Origin: Dehalogenimonas lykanthroporepellens BL-DC-9
Lineage (GTDB): Bacteria > Chloroflexota > Dehalococcoidia > Dehalococcoidales > Dehalococcoidaceae
Length of the DNA: 64,000 nt
Direction: 5' to 3'
NCBI GenBank assembly: GCA_000143165.1
Contig: CP002084.1
Span: 1,580,001-1,644,000 of the forward strand
Made by a program: the position numbers and the translations under genes. Below, in pieces: positions 34,617-43,091 of the stretch. Each line of letters begins with the position of its first letter. Position 1 is the first letter of the stretch. Under the pieces are notes generated by a model. The model was given only the letters and a program-made list of their open reading frames with translations, ran no database searches and was not told the DNA's origin.

Positions 34617-36025
34617 CAACCGGCCCTCCGCAGATCGAGGTTGACGCTGCCGAGAACCGGGATTTCGCCGTGGCGCAGCTCGATGTCCTGCTGGGGCGCG
34701 TAGAGATGCATGTGGCTGACGCCACGCACGCCATCGATCAGGGCCACCAGGTCGGAGAAGTGAATGGTCTGACCGAAGGAGACCTCGTCGAAGGAAAAGA
34801 AATCGGTGAGCGCGGCTTCGATGCGGCTGCGCACGTTTTCCAGCGGTTCACCGGGCCAGACGTAGACTTCGGCGTCGATGGAAACGGGGCGGTAGATCGG
34901 ATCGAATAGATTGATCTCGACCGTGATGACCTTGCGGCGTTCGAGAAACTCCGCGAGCTCCCGCTTGAGCAGCGCCGAGGGCATGCCGCCGCCATTGGGG
35001 GCGATGGCCAGTTGGACGTTGTAATAGCGAATGTTCTGGCAGGCATTGGTGTCGAGCACCTTGGCCTTGGCGATGCCGGGGTAACCCTCGGCGAGGGCCT
35101 GGTAATCCTCCAGGGTGACGGCCTTCCAGAGGCTGCGCAGCTCCGCCGGTGCCTGTCGGCGGGCGTGTTCGAGGGCTTCCCGCGAAGCGCCGCCGGTGGC
35201 GGGCACAGGATTGGTGACGGTCAGGGAGACCTGGCCGCCGTCGAGGTAGACCGGGCTCAGCAGTTGGGTGATCCGGTTCGGACCGAGATTGCCCTGGTCT
35301 CCGATGGTCTGCAGATAGCTGACGGTGATGGCGCTTCCCTGAGCGGGTACAGCGCCACTTTGCCCGTCGCCGAAAATCAGGGTGGAGATGTCGAGGGCAT
35401 CAAGGTCGGCCATGAAATGGCGGCTGTTGGCCAGGCTGTCCTGAAAATGATCGACCTCGCTCCAGGCGTCGTCCCCAACCGTAACGGTGATGGTGCCCTG
35501 GGCGATGACGTCGCCGGTCAGCCGGATGCGCTGGAATGGCAGCCCCGTGGAAGTGAAGGTCTCGGTGCGGCGCACGCCTTGCCGACCCGGGATGTCCACC
35601 AAGAGCACGCCTCGCGGGATCAGGCCGTCCTCGACTGTCTCGAAATCCGCCTCGCCGTCATTCAGCAAGGCGCGGCAGGCCGTCCCCGCCGGAATGGTCA
35701 GGTCCTTGCCAAGCGGAGCGGAGAGCCGAAAACGCAGCGTGGTGGTGGAGGCCACCGGCGAATCCAGCCGGTAGCCGATGAGCTTGCACAGGTTGATGAC
35801 GTTCTGCCGCTGGCGGGCCGTGGGCAGGAAAGCCTCCGCCGCCTGGGCATCCAGGTAGTAGGCCAGCATATCGCCCACGCCGCAGAACAGATCGAGCAGG
35901 ACGACGCCGAGATCGGAGTGGTTGAAATCGGTCCAGCGGTCGGTGAGCTGCGGGATCTTCGCCAACAGCTCCTGGCGGATCGATTCGTAATCCTTGTTGA
36001 TGTATCCGATGCTTGCGCGGCCCAT
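34616..36025 (-). CDS. Baseplate J/gp47-like protein
   Basis: A 469-residue protein of the baseplate J (P2 gpJ / Mu gp47 / T4 gp6-like) family, the wedge protein linking the hub to fibres in contractile tails. Recognisable segments are YESIRQELLAKIPQLTDRWTDF with HSDLGVVLLDLFCGVGDMLAYYLDAQAAE near the N-terminus and SREALEHARRQAPAELRS in the middle. The C-terminus (VSFGQTIHFSDLVALIDGVRGVSHM) matches the family's conserved end. A 98-bp gap upstream holds the first late-promoter-like motif, so this gene probably starts a transcript of its own. Confidence 0.88.
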   Translation of the reverse strand: MGRASIGYINKDYESIRQELLAKIPQLTDRWTDFNHSDLGVVLLDLFCGVGDMLAYYLDAQAAEAFLPTARQRQNVINLCKLIGYRLDSPVASTTTLRFRLSAPLGKDLTIPAGTACRALLNDGEADFETVEDGLIPRGVLLVDIPGRQGVRRTETFTSTGLPFQRIRLTGDVIAQGTITVTVGDDAWSEVDHFQDSLANSRHFMADLDALDISTLIFGDGQSGAVPAQGSAITVSYLQTIGDQGNLGPNRITQLLSPVYLDGGQVSLTVTNPVPATGGASREALEHARRQAPAELRSLWKAVTLEDYQALAEGYPGIAKAKVLDTNACQNIRYYNVQLAIAPNGGGMPSALLKRELAEFLERRKVITVEINLFDPIYRPVSIDAEVYVWPGEPLENVRSRIEAALTDFFSFDEVSFGQTIHFSDLVALIDGVRGVSHMHLYAPQQDIELRHGEIPVLGSVNLDLRRAG

Positions 36026-36080
36026 GGTCTCTCCGGTTTTCGGCGGTTATGCGAGAGCGCCTGATGCTCTCGCCACGCCG

Positions 36081-36114
36081 GTTACTTACCGGAAGGAGCC
36101 TGGATGTGTCGGAG
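36081..36114 (-). promoter_or_regulatory. 34-bp late-promoter-like motif, copy 1
   Basis: Plus-strand text begins GTTACTTACCGGAAG and ends TGTGTCGGAG. In the leftward reading direction this gives CCGACA, 18 bp, then TAAGTA, a -35/-10-like layout. It lies 55 bp before the baseplate J start in one of only two gaps over 16 bp within the tail block. Three further copies are at 43055, 51496 and 62776. Confidence 0.65.
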
Positions 36115-36123
36115 GCGGGTGCC

Positions 36124-37041
36124 TCAGAGCGGGCCGCGCAGTTGCCAGACGGGATTGGGCTGTCCGGAGGTGTTGTTGAGGTAGTGGGATTCCTTCTTGC
36201 CCTCGAAATAGAACAGGCCGATGCGGCCAGGCTCCGACGTGGTGATCCGGTGAGCGGTGCCAGCGGCGTTGTCTTCCGCCTGGCTCTGGGTGTTGAAGCC
36301 CAGACCGCTCGTAGCCAGATAGAGGGCATGCTCGGCCTGGGGCGCTTCCGTTTCGGGCGCTCCCTCGAACGTCAGGTAATGGCCGTGATTGTCCCCCGGA
36401 TCGCTGACGATCCACTTGCCGTTGCGGTCCTGAAAGGCTCCCTCGATGTAGGCGACTTCGTATTCCCCGGCTGGCCAGATGAAGGAATCGTCCGGATCGG
36501 GGCTCATCTCGGCCGCGTCGAACCAGAGCAGATTGAACAGCGAGCGCACGTCCGGTGACAGGCGCACGCTGCGCATCGGCGGCGGTTCCGGCTCGGGTTC
36601 CGGCTGGGGATAGCTGGGCGCGGGATTGTTCGGGTCTTCTCTGTAGAAGGGATATACCAGGTTGCCGTCCACCTGGCTCTGGATCACCCGGTAGGCGATA
36701 TGCACCAGCAGCAGGTTGCCGTCGATGTTCAGCGGTCGGTCGTCGAAGCGCACCTCCGTGATGATCACCCGCTTTTCCCAGCGCTTGATTGCGTCGATCA
36801 CGTAATGACGCAGCAGGCCCTTGAGCACCTCGTCGTTCTGTTCGAACACCAGATCCTTCAGCCTGGAGCCAAACTCCGGATTCATGAACCGTTCGCCGAT
36901 CCGGGTGCCGAGGATCTGCAGGATGCTTTCGCGGATATGTTCGTGCTCCCGCGAGGTGGCAGCCGAGATCTGGGTGCCGCCGGATACCGACTGAAACCGG
37001 AACGGGTAGCGCAATCCCTTGCCGAGGAAATCGTAGCTCAT
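36124..37041 (-). CDS. GPW/gp25-like baseplate protein with C-terminal extension
   Basis: A 305-residue protein. Residues about 1-125 are a GPW/gp25 domain: GTQISAATSREHEHIRESIL, LGTRIGERFMNPEFGSRLKDLVFE and RVIITEVRF correspond to the wedge protein gp25 of T4-like baseplates. After a proline/glutamate-rich linker (about 140-152, PEPEPEPEPPP) comes an unrelated beta-rich C-terminal domain (PAGEYEVAYIEGAF, LYLATSGLGFNTQ). Usual gp25 proteins are about 130 residues, so this is an extended fusion. The ATG at 37041 shares a base with the upstream stop (TGATG); upstream codons in frame lack support. Confidence 0.82.
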   Translation of the reverse strand: MSYDFLGKGLRYPFRFQSVSGGTQISAATSREHEHIRESILQILGTRIGERFMNPEFGSRLKDLVFEQNDEVLKGLLRHYVIDAIKRWEKRVIITEVRFDDRPLNIDGNLLLVHIAYRVIQSQVDGNLVYPFYREDPNNPAPSYPQPEPEPEPPPMRSVRLSPDVRSLFNLLWFDAAEMSPDPDDSFIWPAGEYEVAYIEGAFQDRNGKWIVSDPGDNHGHYLTFEGAPETEAPQAEHALYLATSGLGFNTQSQAEDNAAGTAHRITTSEPGRIGLFYFEGKKESHYLNNTSGQPNPVWQLRGPL

Positions 37042-37931
37042 CAGGTACGCTCCTCGCAGTCGATGCCGCACTGTCCAGAGCAGCCATTTTCCGAAGTGTC
37101 GTCGTCGACAGCTTCTACCTGGAACCGGATCACCAGATCCAGACCGCTCTTGAGCCCAAGGTGGATGGTTCCGTCCGCCTCGATCAGCCCGCCGTGGCCG
37201 GACTGGCCGCACTGGAATCCCTTGGCTCCGCCGGAAAGCAGACGGACGGCGATGGTTTCGCCGATGCCCTCGATGCGGCCGATGCCGATGATGTTGATTG
37301 GTCCGGCCGGATTGATCAGGGTGATGAACCGCTCCCGGTGATCGATGTCGAGACGGATGCCCTCGGGCAGATCCACCGCGAAGCGTTCCGCGCCCATGGC
37401 GGTCGGCTCGATCCCGGCAGGCAGTCCGCTGATACCGGCTGCCTCCTGGGTCGAACGCAGATAGGACTCGACCAGGGTGTAAAGGCGTCCCGGGGCGACC
37501 TCGATGGCCGTGCCGGGTCCGGGGGTGATGACCTGCTGTTCTCCTCCGTCGATAACGCAGATTCGCTGATCGTCAGTGGTCCGCAGGATCATGCCGTCGG
37601 GCAAGGTGAAGAGCCGGTTGCCGTCCGGCAGATCCCGGGGTTCGGTGCCCGCAGGCAGTTCGACGAAGGGATAAAAATCGGGCTCCGGCTCGATCTGGAC
37701 CTGGCCCAGGTACTCCTGCGTCCTGGCCTGCTGGGCCTCCAGATAGGCCTGGGCCTGGCCGCGCATCGCCTCCGAGGCGGCGTGACCGGCCTCCAGCAAC
37801 GTGCGGATGCCGGAAAGCTCCTCACGAATGCCGGACAGGTGATCGCAGAGCGCTCGCAGCACATACTGCTGTTCGCCGGAATCGGTCTGCTCGATAGTGG
37901 CCTGCAAGTCGGAGGGTTCTTCGGAAATCAT
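37041..37931 (-). CDS. Tail-block protein with coiled coil, function unknown
   Basis: A 296-residue protein. The N-terminal about 80 residues are predicted coiled coil (LCDHLSGIREELSGIRTLLEAG and EAMRGQAQAYLEAQQARTQ). The rest is beta-rich with ELPAGTEPRDLPDGNRLFTLPDGM and AVDLPEGIRLDIDHRERFI repeats. The C-terminal tail has four closely spaced cysteines (ENGCSGQCGIDCEE). The ATG at 37931 is taken because GAGG lies 7 nt upstream. It stands between a gp25-like gene and an Ig-like gene, so a baseplate-periphery role is possible, but no family is recognised. Confidence 0.65.
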   Translation of the reverse strand: MISEEPSDLQATIEQTDSGEQQYVLRALCDHLSGIREELSGIRTLLEAGHAASEAMRGQAQAYLEAQQARTQEYLGQVQIEPEPDFYPFVELPAGTEPRDLPDGNRLFTLPDGMILRTTDDQRICVIDGGEQQVITPGPGTAIEVAPGRLYTLVESYLRSTQEAAGISGLPAGIEPTAMGAERFAVDLPEGIRLDIDHRERFITLINPAGPINIIGIGRIEGIGETIAVRLLSGGAKGFQCGQSGHGGLIEADGTIHLGLKSGLDLVIRFQVEAVDDDTSENGCSGQCGIDCEERT

Positions 37932-37943
37932 GGACAACCTCAA

Positions 37944-38954
37944 TTACATGCCGACATTGGCGGGTTGGGATTGATAGATCATGGCGTTGACCGGCGTCAC
38001 CGTTCCGGTCGCGCCGTCGATTTCGAACACGGTCCAGACCGTCCCAGGGGCGTTGGGAACGGTGAAGGTCTGCTCACGGCCATCGCTCAAGAACACTTTC
38101 ACCGATGCTCCGGACTGCGCCAGGCCGGAGCTCGGATTGGCGTTGCGGTTGGTGTAGTCGTGGACCGCGTAGCGGTAGACACCGGGGATGAGCCGATGGA
38201 TGGTGATGGTCTCCGGCCCGTAGGAACTGGTGTCGTCCACGTCCAATTCCGCCGCCTCGTTTTCGATGGTGTGGGAATAGAACACATGGAACCTGCCGCC
38301 GGATGGCGTCGGTCCGGTGAGATGGGAATCGAGGTCCCGGGGATTCAGGCCCCACTGCAACACGATGCGGGCTACCTGGCCGTCGAGCTCGGGCGAGAGA
38401 ACGATCTGGATGTCGCCGGAGGTGTTGGGGGCGGCATTCACCCAGCCATGCCAGGCGATGTATCCCGGCGCGGTGACCTCCACGTAATAGAACCCTTCAG
38501 GTACGGACAGCTCGAACCCGCCATAGGCGTTGGCGAAGGTCTGGAACGCCGTCGGGCCGGTTTCCGAGCGGCGGAATTCGATCAGCGCGTTGCCGACGCC
38601 GCTGGTGTTGAGTGCGTTGACCACCATGCCGCTGAGGAAAACCGTGGCTCCGCTGGCAAAGTCCGGGTGATCGGCGAACCAGGACGGATCGCGGACCTCC
38701 AGCAGAACATGGCGAAGGCTGTCCCGGACCGAGGATCGCCAGACCATGAGCACGGCGTTGCCGATGGTCCAGCCGCAGCGAATGACGCCATCCGGCCCGA
38801 TCTCCGCGACTTCCGGGTTGCTGGAGGCAAAGACCGGGGCGTCCACGTCGCCGCGCAGGGAGAGCGGAATCCGTTGCTCGAACTCGCCAGAGGAGAGGCG
38901 GATGGAGCGAGGCTGAACCTCCCAGTGGCTGAAGGCTGCCGGGGCATCCGTCAT
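37944..38954 (-). CDS. Multidomain Ig-like / carboxypeptidase-regulatory-like virion protein
   Basis: A 336-residue beta protein. Residues about 1-90 form an Ig-like unit (WEVQPRSIRLSSGEFEQRIPL then VFASSNPEVAEI and SLRHVLLEV) very similar to the small gene immediately upstream. Residues about 105-190 look like a carboxypeptidase-regulatory/transthyretin-like domain (GNALIEFRRSETG, GGFELSVPEGFYYVEVTAPGY). Residues about 200-300 resemble the YfaP/DUF2135-type domain (VLQWGLNPRDLDSHLTGP, FYSHTIEN, GVYRYAVHDYTNR). The ATG at 38954 overlaps the upstream stop by 4 bp. Such domain sets occur in cell-surface-binding decorations of phage tails. Confidence 0.72.
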   Translation of the reverse strand: MTDAPAAFSHWEVQPRSIRLSSGEFEQRIPLSLRGDVDAPVFASSNPEVAEIGPDGVIRCGWTIGNAVLMVWRSSVRDSLRHVLLEVRDPSWFADHPDFASGATVFLSGMVVNALNTSGVGNALIEFRRSETGPTAFQTFANAYGGFELSVPEGFYYVEVTAPGYIAWHGWVNAAPNTSGDIQIVLSPELDGQVARIVLQWGLNPRDLDSHLTGPTPSGGRFHVFYSHTIENEAAELDVDDTSSYGPETITIHRLIPGVYRYAVHDYTNRNANPSSGLAQSGASVKVFLSDGREQTFTVPNAPGTVWTVFEIDGATGTVTPVNAMIYQSQPANVGM

Positions 38955-39259
38955 GAAGGGACCTCCACCGGTGCGGAGACGCCGCCGCCATAGACCTCGA
39001 TCTGAACGTGCCGCAGGCTGAGCCGCTCGGGCGAATCCCAGACCAGAATCATGGCCGCTCCGGGAACGAAGCCGCATTCGACATTGCCGTCCTCATCGAC
39101 ACTGGCCACGTCGGGATTGGACGATTCGAACACCGGCGCATCGGGTAGACCACGGATCGAGAGCGGAATGCGCTGAACGAATGGGGATCGCGAGACCCTG
39201 ATCAGTTTCGGGAAGACATCCCAGTAGTGCGGTTCCTGCGGCTGTTCGAGATTGTTCAT
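38951..39259 (-). CDS. Ig-like domain protein, paralogous to the next gene's N-terminus
   Basis: A 102-residue single-domain beta protein. HYWDVFPKLIRVSRSPFVQRIPL followed by APVFESSNPDVASVDEDGNV and SLRHVQIEV aligns closely with the first about 90 residues of the downstream gene. That indicates a tandem duplication, or one domain gained by fusion. It lies 10 bp after the PAAR gene and overlaps the downstream gene by 4 bp (ATGA). Probably a virion decoration protein; no enzymatic motif. Confidence 0.68.
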   Translation of the reverse strand: MNNLEQPQEPHYWDVFPKLIRVSRSPFVQRIPLSIRGLPDAPVFESSNPDVASVDEDGNVECGFVPGAAMILVWDSPERLSLRHVQIEVYGGGVSAPVEVPS

Positions 39260-39269
39260 GGCGTCCCCC

Positions 39270-39533
39270 TCAGTTGTCGATGGTGTCGGGACTGCCGGTG
39301 ACGATGATGGCTCCGCAGGCGGTGATGTCGCCGATGCGGGCGTTGGGCAATCCTTCGGTGATGGTGTCGAAGCTGCCGGTCACGATGGGCGTCACGCCAT
39401 GCCCAGGGATGGGACAGACGTGCAGGTCCCCCATACGGGCCACGGGCATGCCGTTGTCCAGCGTTCGACTGGCCCCGGTGATGATGACGCCGCCGTGGCT
39501 GCTGATGTCACCGAGTCGCGCCTGGGAGCTCAT
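39270..39533 (-). CDS. PAAR-domain spike-tip protein
   Basis: An 87-residue PAAR-repeat protein, the sharp tip that sits on the gpV spike of contractile tails and type VI secretion systems. The repeats ARLGDISSHGGVIITGASR, ARMGDLHVCPIPGHGV and ARIGDITACGAIIVTGSP, with PNARIGD and the metal-binding His and Cys residues, are typical. Length is normal. The ATG at 39533 overlaps the preceding membrane-protein stop by 4 bp. The gpV spike gene lies two genes upstream. Confidence 0.92.
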   Translation of the reverse strand: MSSQARLGDISSHGGVIITGASRTLDNGMPVARMGDLHVCPIPGHGVTPIVTGSFDTITEGLPNARIGDITACGAIIVTGSPDTIDN

Positions 39534-39904
39534 GGGTTCACCTTCAGCAGCAGATGGATCAGAAAGCCGACCAGTCCGCCAATGGTGCTGCCGATGGTCA
39601 ACACCAGGCCGACGATCTTCCACATGGTCTCGGTCCCCATTTTGGAGCCGACCCGGGCGTGCAGCCGGTCGATCTCCTCGGCGTGCCGGTGCAGATCGGA
39701 ATAGATCGAGCGAACCAGCACCTCGACGTTTTCCTTGTCAGATTTCTTCTCGATTTCACGCTCGATCTTCTCGAGGCGGTCCTGAATTTCCCGGCGATGG
39801 TTTTCGAGGATGCTGCGGAATTCCTCCCGCCAATGCTCGAAGGTCCGGGCCAGCAATTCCTCGCTGGCCGAGAGTCCGGAGGGCGTTGTTGTTCTTTCTC
39901 CCAT
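39530..39904 (-). CDS. Coiled-coil membrane protein, possible holin-like or baseplate accessory
   Basis: A 124-residue protein. Residues about 15-85 form a charged coiled coil (RREIQDRLEKIEREIEKKSD), and a single hydrophobic helix with glycines occupies about 95-118 (MWKIVGLVLTIGSTIGGLVGFLIHLLL). This layout suits a membrane-anchored helper or a holin/spanin-like protein, but there is no lysis-gene context apart from the M15 peptidase at 41375-41749. It lies between the spike gene and the PAAR gene, where similar membrane proteins occur in some myovirus loci. Function unproven. Confidence 0.6.
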   Translation of the reverse strand: MGERTTTPSGLSASEELLARTFEHWREEFRSILENHRREIQDRLEKIEREIEKKSDKENVEVLVRSIYSDLHRHAEEIDRLHARVGSKMGTETMWKIVGLVLTIGSTIGGLVGFLIHLLLKVNP

Positions 39905-39916
39905 GCGATGCTTCCT

Positions 39917-40966
39917 TCAGGTGTTGATCAAGACGGTGTTCGTCGAGCGAATGATGATGTTTCCGGCCACCCCATCCATGAACACGAGGCTGCCGGACTT
40001 GTCGGTGGCGCTGATGCTTTCCTGGCCTGACGCGGCGTTCATGCGCACCACCTGACCGGCCTTGTCGGTGAGACGGATCTGTTCGGCGGCGGCGGTGGAA
40101 TCGACCAGGATTTCCTGGGTGCCGTTGAGCCCCCAGATGTGAACCTTCTCCCGGCCCTTGGTGGTGTCGATGAGGATCTTCTGCCAGCGGGAGCGGCCCT
40201 TGTCGCACGAGAGGATGTGGACCTTCTCCTTGTCCTGCCAGGCTTCGAGGATCACCTGCTGGCGGCAGAGGTCGGTTAGCTGGATGCGGGCACGGGAGCC
40301 GACGATCTGCGAAGCGATGTCGAGCTGGTCGCCTTTCTCGGCGTCCTTTGTGTTTCGCCGCAGGGCGTTGCCGCTCTGCATTTCCGGCTTCACCTTCCCT
40401 TCCATGGTGAGGATCTGCCCGGCGCGGTCGATGATCCGCAGCAGCTCGTCGCCGTCGCGGTCATCGGCCAGGATGGTGTGGCCGGTTTCGGTCTTGAGCA
40501 GGACCTTCAGGCGCGGACAGTAATACGGCGGATGGCCGTGGTACTTCTTGTGTTCGAGATCGTCGTGCCGGTTGGCCTGATGCTCGACCTTGTCCTCGCA
40601 GTCATGGCAGAAGGCATTCGCGCAGGTGCGCTTGGATTCCTCGGGTTGCTCGCCGGGATTGCTCCTGGCCAGCCAGACCCCGGTCCAGATCGGATACTGG
40701 ACTACGCCGCCCTCGAACTCGGCCCAGACCGAGGCCCCTTCCTCGGGGACCAGGAACATGCCGGTGTCGTCGTTGCCGCCGTAGGGGAAACAGGGAGCGG
40801 CCCATTCGGACCAGTTCTCCCGCCCGCTACCGAGCACGGCGGGGATTTCCAGGCGGACCCGGCCAAGGCGTTCGGGATCGTTGTTGTCGCGCACGAAGGC
40901 CCGGTACTTGCCGTACCAGCGGTTGCGGTAGCGCTCATCGGATTGACGGTCGCGGGTTTCAAGCAT
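39917..40966 (-). CDS. Baseplate assembly/spike protein gpV (gp5 OB-fold)
   Basis: A 349-residue baseplate spike protein. The N-terminal OB-fold is evident: KYRAFVRDNNDPERLGRVRLEIPAV, APCFPYGGNDDTGMFLVPEEGASVWAEFEGG and YPIWTGVW are the gp5/gpV/VgrG pattern. A Cys-rich insert (CANAFCHDCEDK) follows. The C-terminus is a triple beta-helix-like series (IRLTDKAGQVVRM, ISATDKSGSLVFMDG, IIIRSTNTVLI). It makes the central needle below the tail tube; the PAAR gene encodes its tip. It overlaps the upstream gene by 8 bp. Confidence 0.9.
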   Translation of the reverse strand: MLETRDRQSDERYRNRWYGKYRAFVRDNNDPERLGRVRLEIPAVLGSGRENWSEWAAPCFPYGGNDDTGMFLVPEEGASVWAEFEGGVVQYPIWTGVWLARSNPGEQPEESKRTCANAFCHDCEDKVEHQANRHDDLEHKKYHGHPPYYCPRLKVLLKTETGHTILADDRDGDELLRIIDRAGQILTMEGKVKPEMQSGNALRRNTKDAEKGDQLDIASQIVGSRARIQLTDLCRQQVILEAWQDKEKVHILSCDKGRSRWQKILIDTTKGREKVHIWGLNGTQEILVDSTAAAEQIRLTDKAGQVVRMNAASGQESISATDKSGSLVFMDGVAGNIIIRSTNTVLINT

Positions 40967-41378
40967 GCTCCGCCTCCCGTTTTCGACTGGCGTCCCAGGC
41001 CAGCCAACCGCCCAGGCGAACCGCCCAATACATGACCTGCCTTTTCCACAGAGGCACGCCCAGGGCCGCCATCAGTTCGAGAAAGAGGCGGTCGGCAGCA
41101 AGCCGCGAGACCTTACCGGTGTGGTAGAGATAGTCGTGAACGACGGCCGCCGGGGAATATCGTCCCCAGGGCGGCACCACGCGCCAGAACAGGCGCGGCA
41201 CTGAGGCGAAGTCGGTCTCGAACCCGGCGGGCACTTCGATGACGCGGCCAGCGCCGGTGCGGACACGGAACGGCTGGGTCAACCTCGCGGTCATTCCATT
41301 GGGCAGGATCTCCACCCGAAGCGGTCCGGAGAGACCCAGCGCGGTGCCGGAAAACAGGGTCTTGGTTTCGGCGCTCAT
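40959..41378 (-). CDS. DUF1353 phage protein
   Basis: A 139-residue DUF1353 protein, a family frequent in phage genomes and unassigned in function. The signature is LTQPFRVRTGAGRVIEVPAGFETDFASVPRLFW, then YSPAAVVHDYLYHT and RLAADRLFLELMAALGVP. The ATG at 41378 gives a 4-bp ATGA overlap with the peptidase gene upstream. An alternative start lies 9 bp further out. The conserved histidine (VVHDYLYH) hints at a metal-binding or peptidase-like role, but this is not demonstrated. Confidence 0.88.
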   Translation of the reverse strand: MSAETKTLFSGTALGLSGPLRVEILPNGMTARLTQPFRVRTGAGRVIEVPAGFETDFASVPRLFWRVVPPWGRYSPAAVVHDYLYHTGKVSRLAADRLFLELMAALGVPLWKRQVMYWAVRLGGWLAWDASRKREAEHA

Positions 41379-41749
41379 GACCGCCACCTCGCCTTGCCCG
41401 ACTGGCGCACGTCGAGATGGACCCAGGAGGCGTAGACCCCGATGCCGCCCTCGCGGAAGAGAGGGATCTCCTCGGCGATGACCGCCAGTGCATCAGGCGA
41501 AACGCCAGCGGGACAGCTCACGTCGGCCGCCATGCCCAGCGTGTGGAAACTCTTCTCCGCGCCGCCCACCGCCTTGTTGTGCCGGTTGCAGCGAAAGCCA
41601 CTGGTGATGGACAGCGGTTTGCCGATGCGGTCGCGCAGCGTCTGCAAGGCGTCGACCAGGTCGGGATGGACCGCAGCCGAATGGCCGCAGCAGTTCGTGC
41701 CCTTGCAGGCGAATTCCGAACGGTTGAAATTCTTGCTGAGATCACCCAT
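41375..41749 (-). CDS. M15-type peptidoglycan peptidase (D-alanyl-D-alanine carboxypeptidase-like)
   Basis: A 124-residue Peptidase_M15_3-type hydrolase. The zinc site is visible as ITSGFRCNRHNKAVGGAEKSFHTLGMAADVSC (His in NRHN and the H-x-x-G-x-A-x-D of SFHTLGMAADV) and WVHLDVR near the C-terminus. It would cleave the peptide stems of cell-wall peptidoglycan, as tail-associated lysin or endolysin. No signal peptide is evident. It overlaps DUF1353 and the gpD gene (8 bp), so it is embedded in the baseplate cluster, favouring a virion-associated function. Confidence 0.85.
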   Translation of the reverse strand: MGDLSKNFNRSEFACKGTNCCGHSAAVHPDLVDALQTLRDRIGKPLSITSGFRCNRHNKAVGGAEKSFHTLGMAADVSCPAGVSPDALAVIAEEIPLFREGGIGVYASWVHLDVRQSGKARWRS

Positions 41750-43025
41750 TGCCGCCTCCTTGTGTGACCGCGCCGGAGTCCGCGTCGATGGTCACCATGG
41801 CTGGCGGCTCGTTTTGCGGCGTGGGCGGGGCCTCCTTGTCGTTGGGTTTGCCCTGGGACTCGGCGGACTTGTCGCCCGCGCCCTTGCCGAGGGCGTTCTT
41901 TTTGAGTTTGAGTTCGCAGAGATAGCCTGCGCCGCTGATGCTGTGGCGCACCGAGTGGCAGTAGTAAATGCCGGAAAACTTCCGCCCCACGCCCTTGATC
42001 TCGACGTTCTTCTTGGCGCGAAGCTGGGGAATGCCGATGGTGGCGGCGTCTGCCTCGACCTGACGCAGCTCGGCCTCGCGGAACTTGCCCTCGGCGCTGT
42101 CCTGGGCGGGCTCTTGGCGCGGCTCTTCGTGAAAGCCTTCGGAACGGTCGAAGCTGGGCACGATCTGCCCCGTCTCCTGTTCCTTGAAGCTGCCTTCGCC
42201 GGTATTGCCGTCGACCAGATAGGTCTGCTTGCCCAGGGCCGTCCGCTCGGGCGTGGTGGCGTTGTTGGCCTTGTGCTCGACCACGTCCTTCTTGCGCGGG
42301 TCGACGCCGACAGTCTTGGTCTCGACACCCGCGCCCTTGGCTCCCTGGGATTGGGTGCTTGGGCGGAACGAGCGCAACAGGCCCTTGGTGTCGGTGAAAT
42401 ATTCGAGGGTCAGAAGCGGCGTCTGGTCGAGCTCGCGGGGATGGAAATGGAGTTCGTCGTCCTGGATGTAGAAGACATAGCCGCTCACGCCGTCGCCATC
42501 GCGGTCGCGAGCCTTTTCCGCCAGCTCCTTGAGGAACTGGGCATCCGAGATGTTGCTCTGGGTGACGCGGAGATGGGTCCCCTTGGTGGCCGTGACCACC
42601 GGGGTGAGGCCGTTGGCGGCGGCGACTTGTTCGGCGATTTCCGAATAGAGGATGCCGGGAGCGGGTTTCTGCCAGACTTTCTGGTTCTCCTTGCCCGCGA
42701 GTTTGAAACCCTTGTCGTAGGCCTTGATGCGGATGGTCGGGTCGCCGTTTTCCGGGAAATCGTAATCGATGTCCTTGATGACCGCCTTCTTGCGCGGAGA
42801 GAGGTTCCCCACGTAGCCGAAGCGGGCCACGATCTCGTTGCCTTCCTGGAACAGCGGATCGTCGACGAACTGCAGGTTGCGGTCGGTCACCGACAGTTCG
42901 AGGACATCCAGCTCCTCCTCGTTGTCGGTGAAGACGAACGAGGTGATCTCCTGGGTGATGTCCTTCGAGAGGTCGTGCCCCTCGATCTGAATCAGAAATG
43001 TCGGTTTGAAGGTATCCAGATCCAT
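41742..43025 (-). CDS. Phage late control D (gpD) baseplate hub protein
   Basis: A 427-residue gpD-family protein, the tail-tube-to-spike hub equivalent to gp27. The N-terminus (PTFLIQIEGHDLSKDITQEITSFVFTDNEEELDVLELSVTD) and the phrase GILYSEIAEQVAAANGLTP with QSNISDAQFLKELAEKARD are the family signatures. The C-terminus carries VEIKGVGRKFSGIYYCHSVRHSI and a charged disordered tail. The second late-promoter-like motif lies 29 bp before its start, so it opens its own transcript. Length is normal. Confidence 0.9.
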   Translation of the reverse strand: MDLDTFKPTFLIQIEGHDLSKDITQEITSFVFTDNEEELDVLELSVTDRNLQFVDDPLFQEGNEIVARFGYVGNLSPRKKAVIKDIDYDFPENGDPTIRIKAYDKGFKLAGKENQKVWQKPAPGILYSEIAEQVAAANGLTPVVTATKGTHLRVTQSNISDAQFLKELAEKARDRDGDGVSGYVFYIQDDELHFHPRELDQTPLLTLEYFTDTKGLLRSFRPSTQSQGAKGAGVETKTVGVDPRKKDVVEHKANNATTPERTALGKQTYLVDGNTGEGSFKEQETGQIVPSFDRSEGFHEEPRQEPAQDSAEGKFREAELRQVEADAATIGIPQLRAKKNVEIKGVGRKFSGIYYCHSVRHSISGAGYLCELKLKKNALGKGAGDKSAESQGKPNDKEAPPTPQNEPPAMVTIDADSGAVTQGGGNG

Positions 43026-43054
43026 GCGTATCTCCGGCGGTTCGCAGTTCCCTG

Positions 43055-43088
43055 CTTACTTACCGGAAGGCATGGCGAGGTGTCGGAC
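43055..43088 (-). promoter_or_regulatory. 34-bp late-promoter-like motif, copy 2
   Basis: Plus-strand text begins CTTACTTACCGGAAG and ends TGTCGGAC, in the 66-bp gap between the LysM gene and gpD. Leftward it gives CCGACA-18 bp-TAAGTA. The -35-like hexamer and the last 15 bases toward gpD are conserved with the other copies; the middle 10 bp vary. Confidence 0.65.
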
Positions 43089-43091
43089 GCT

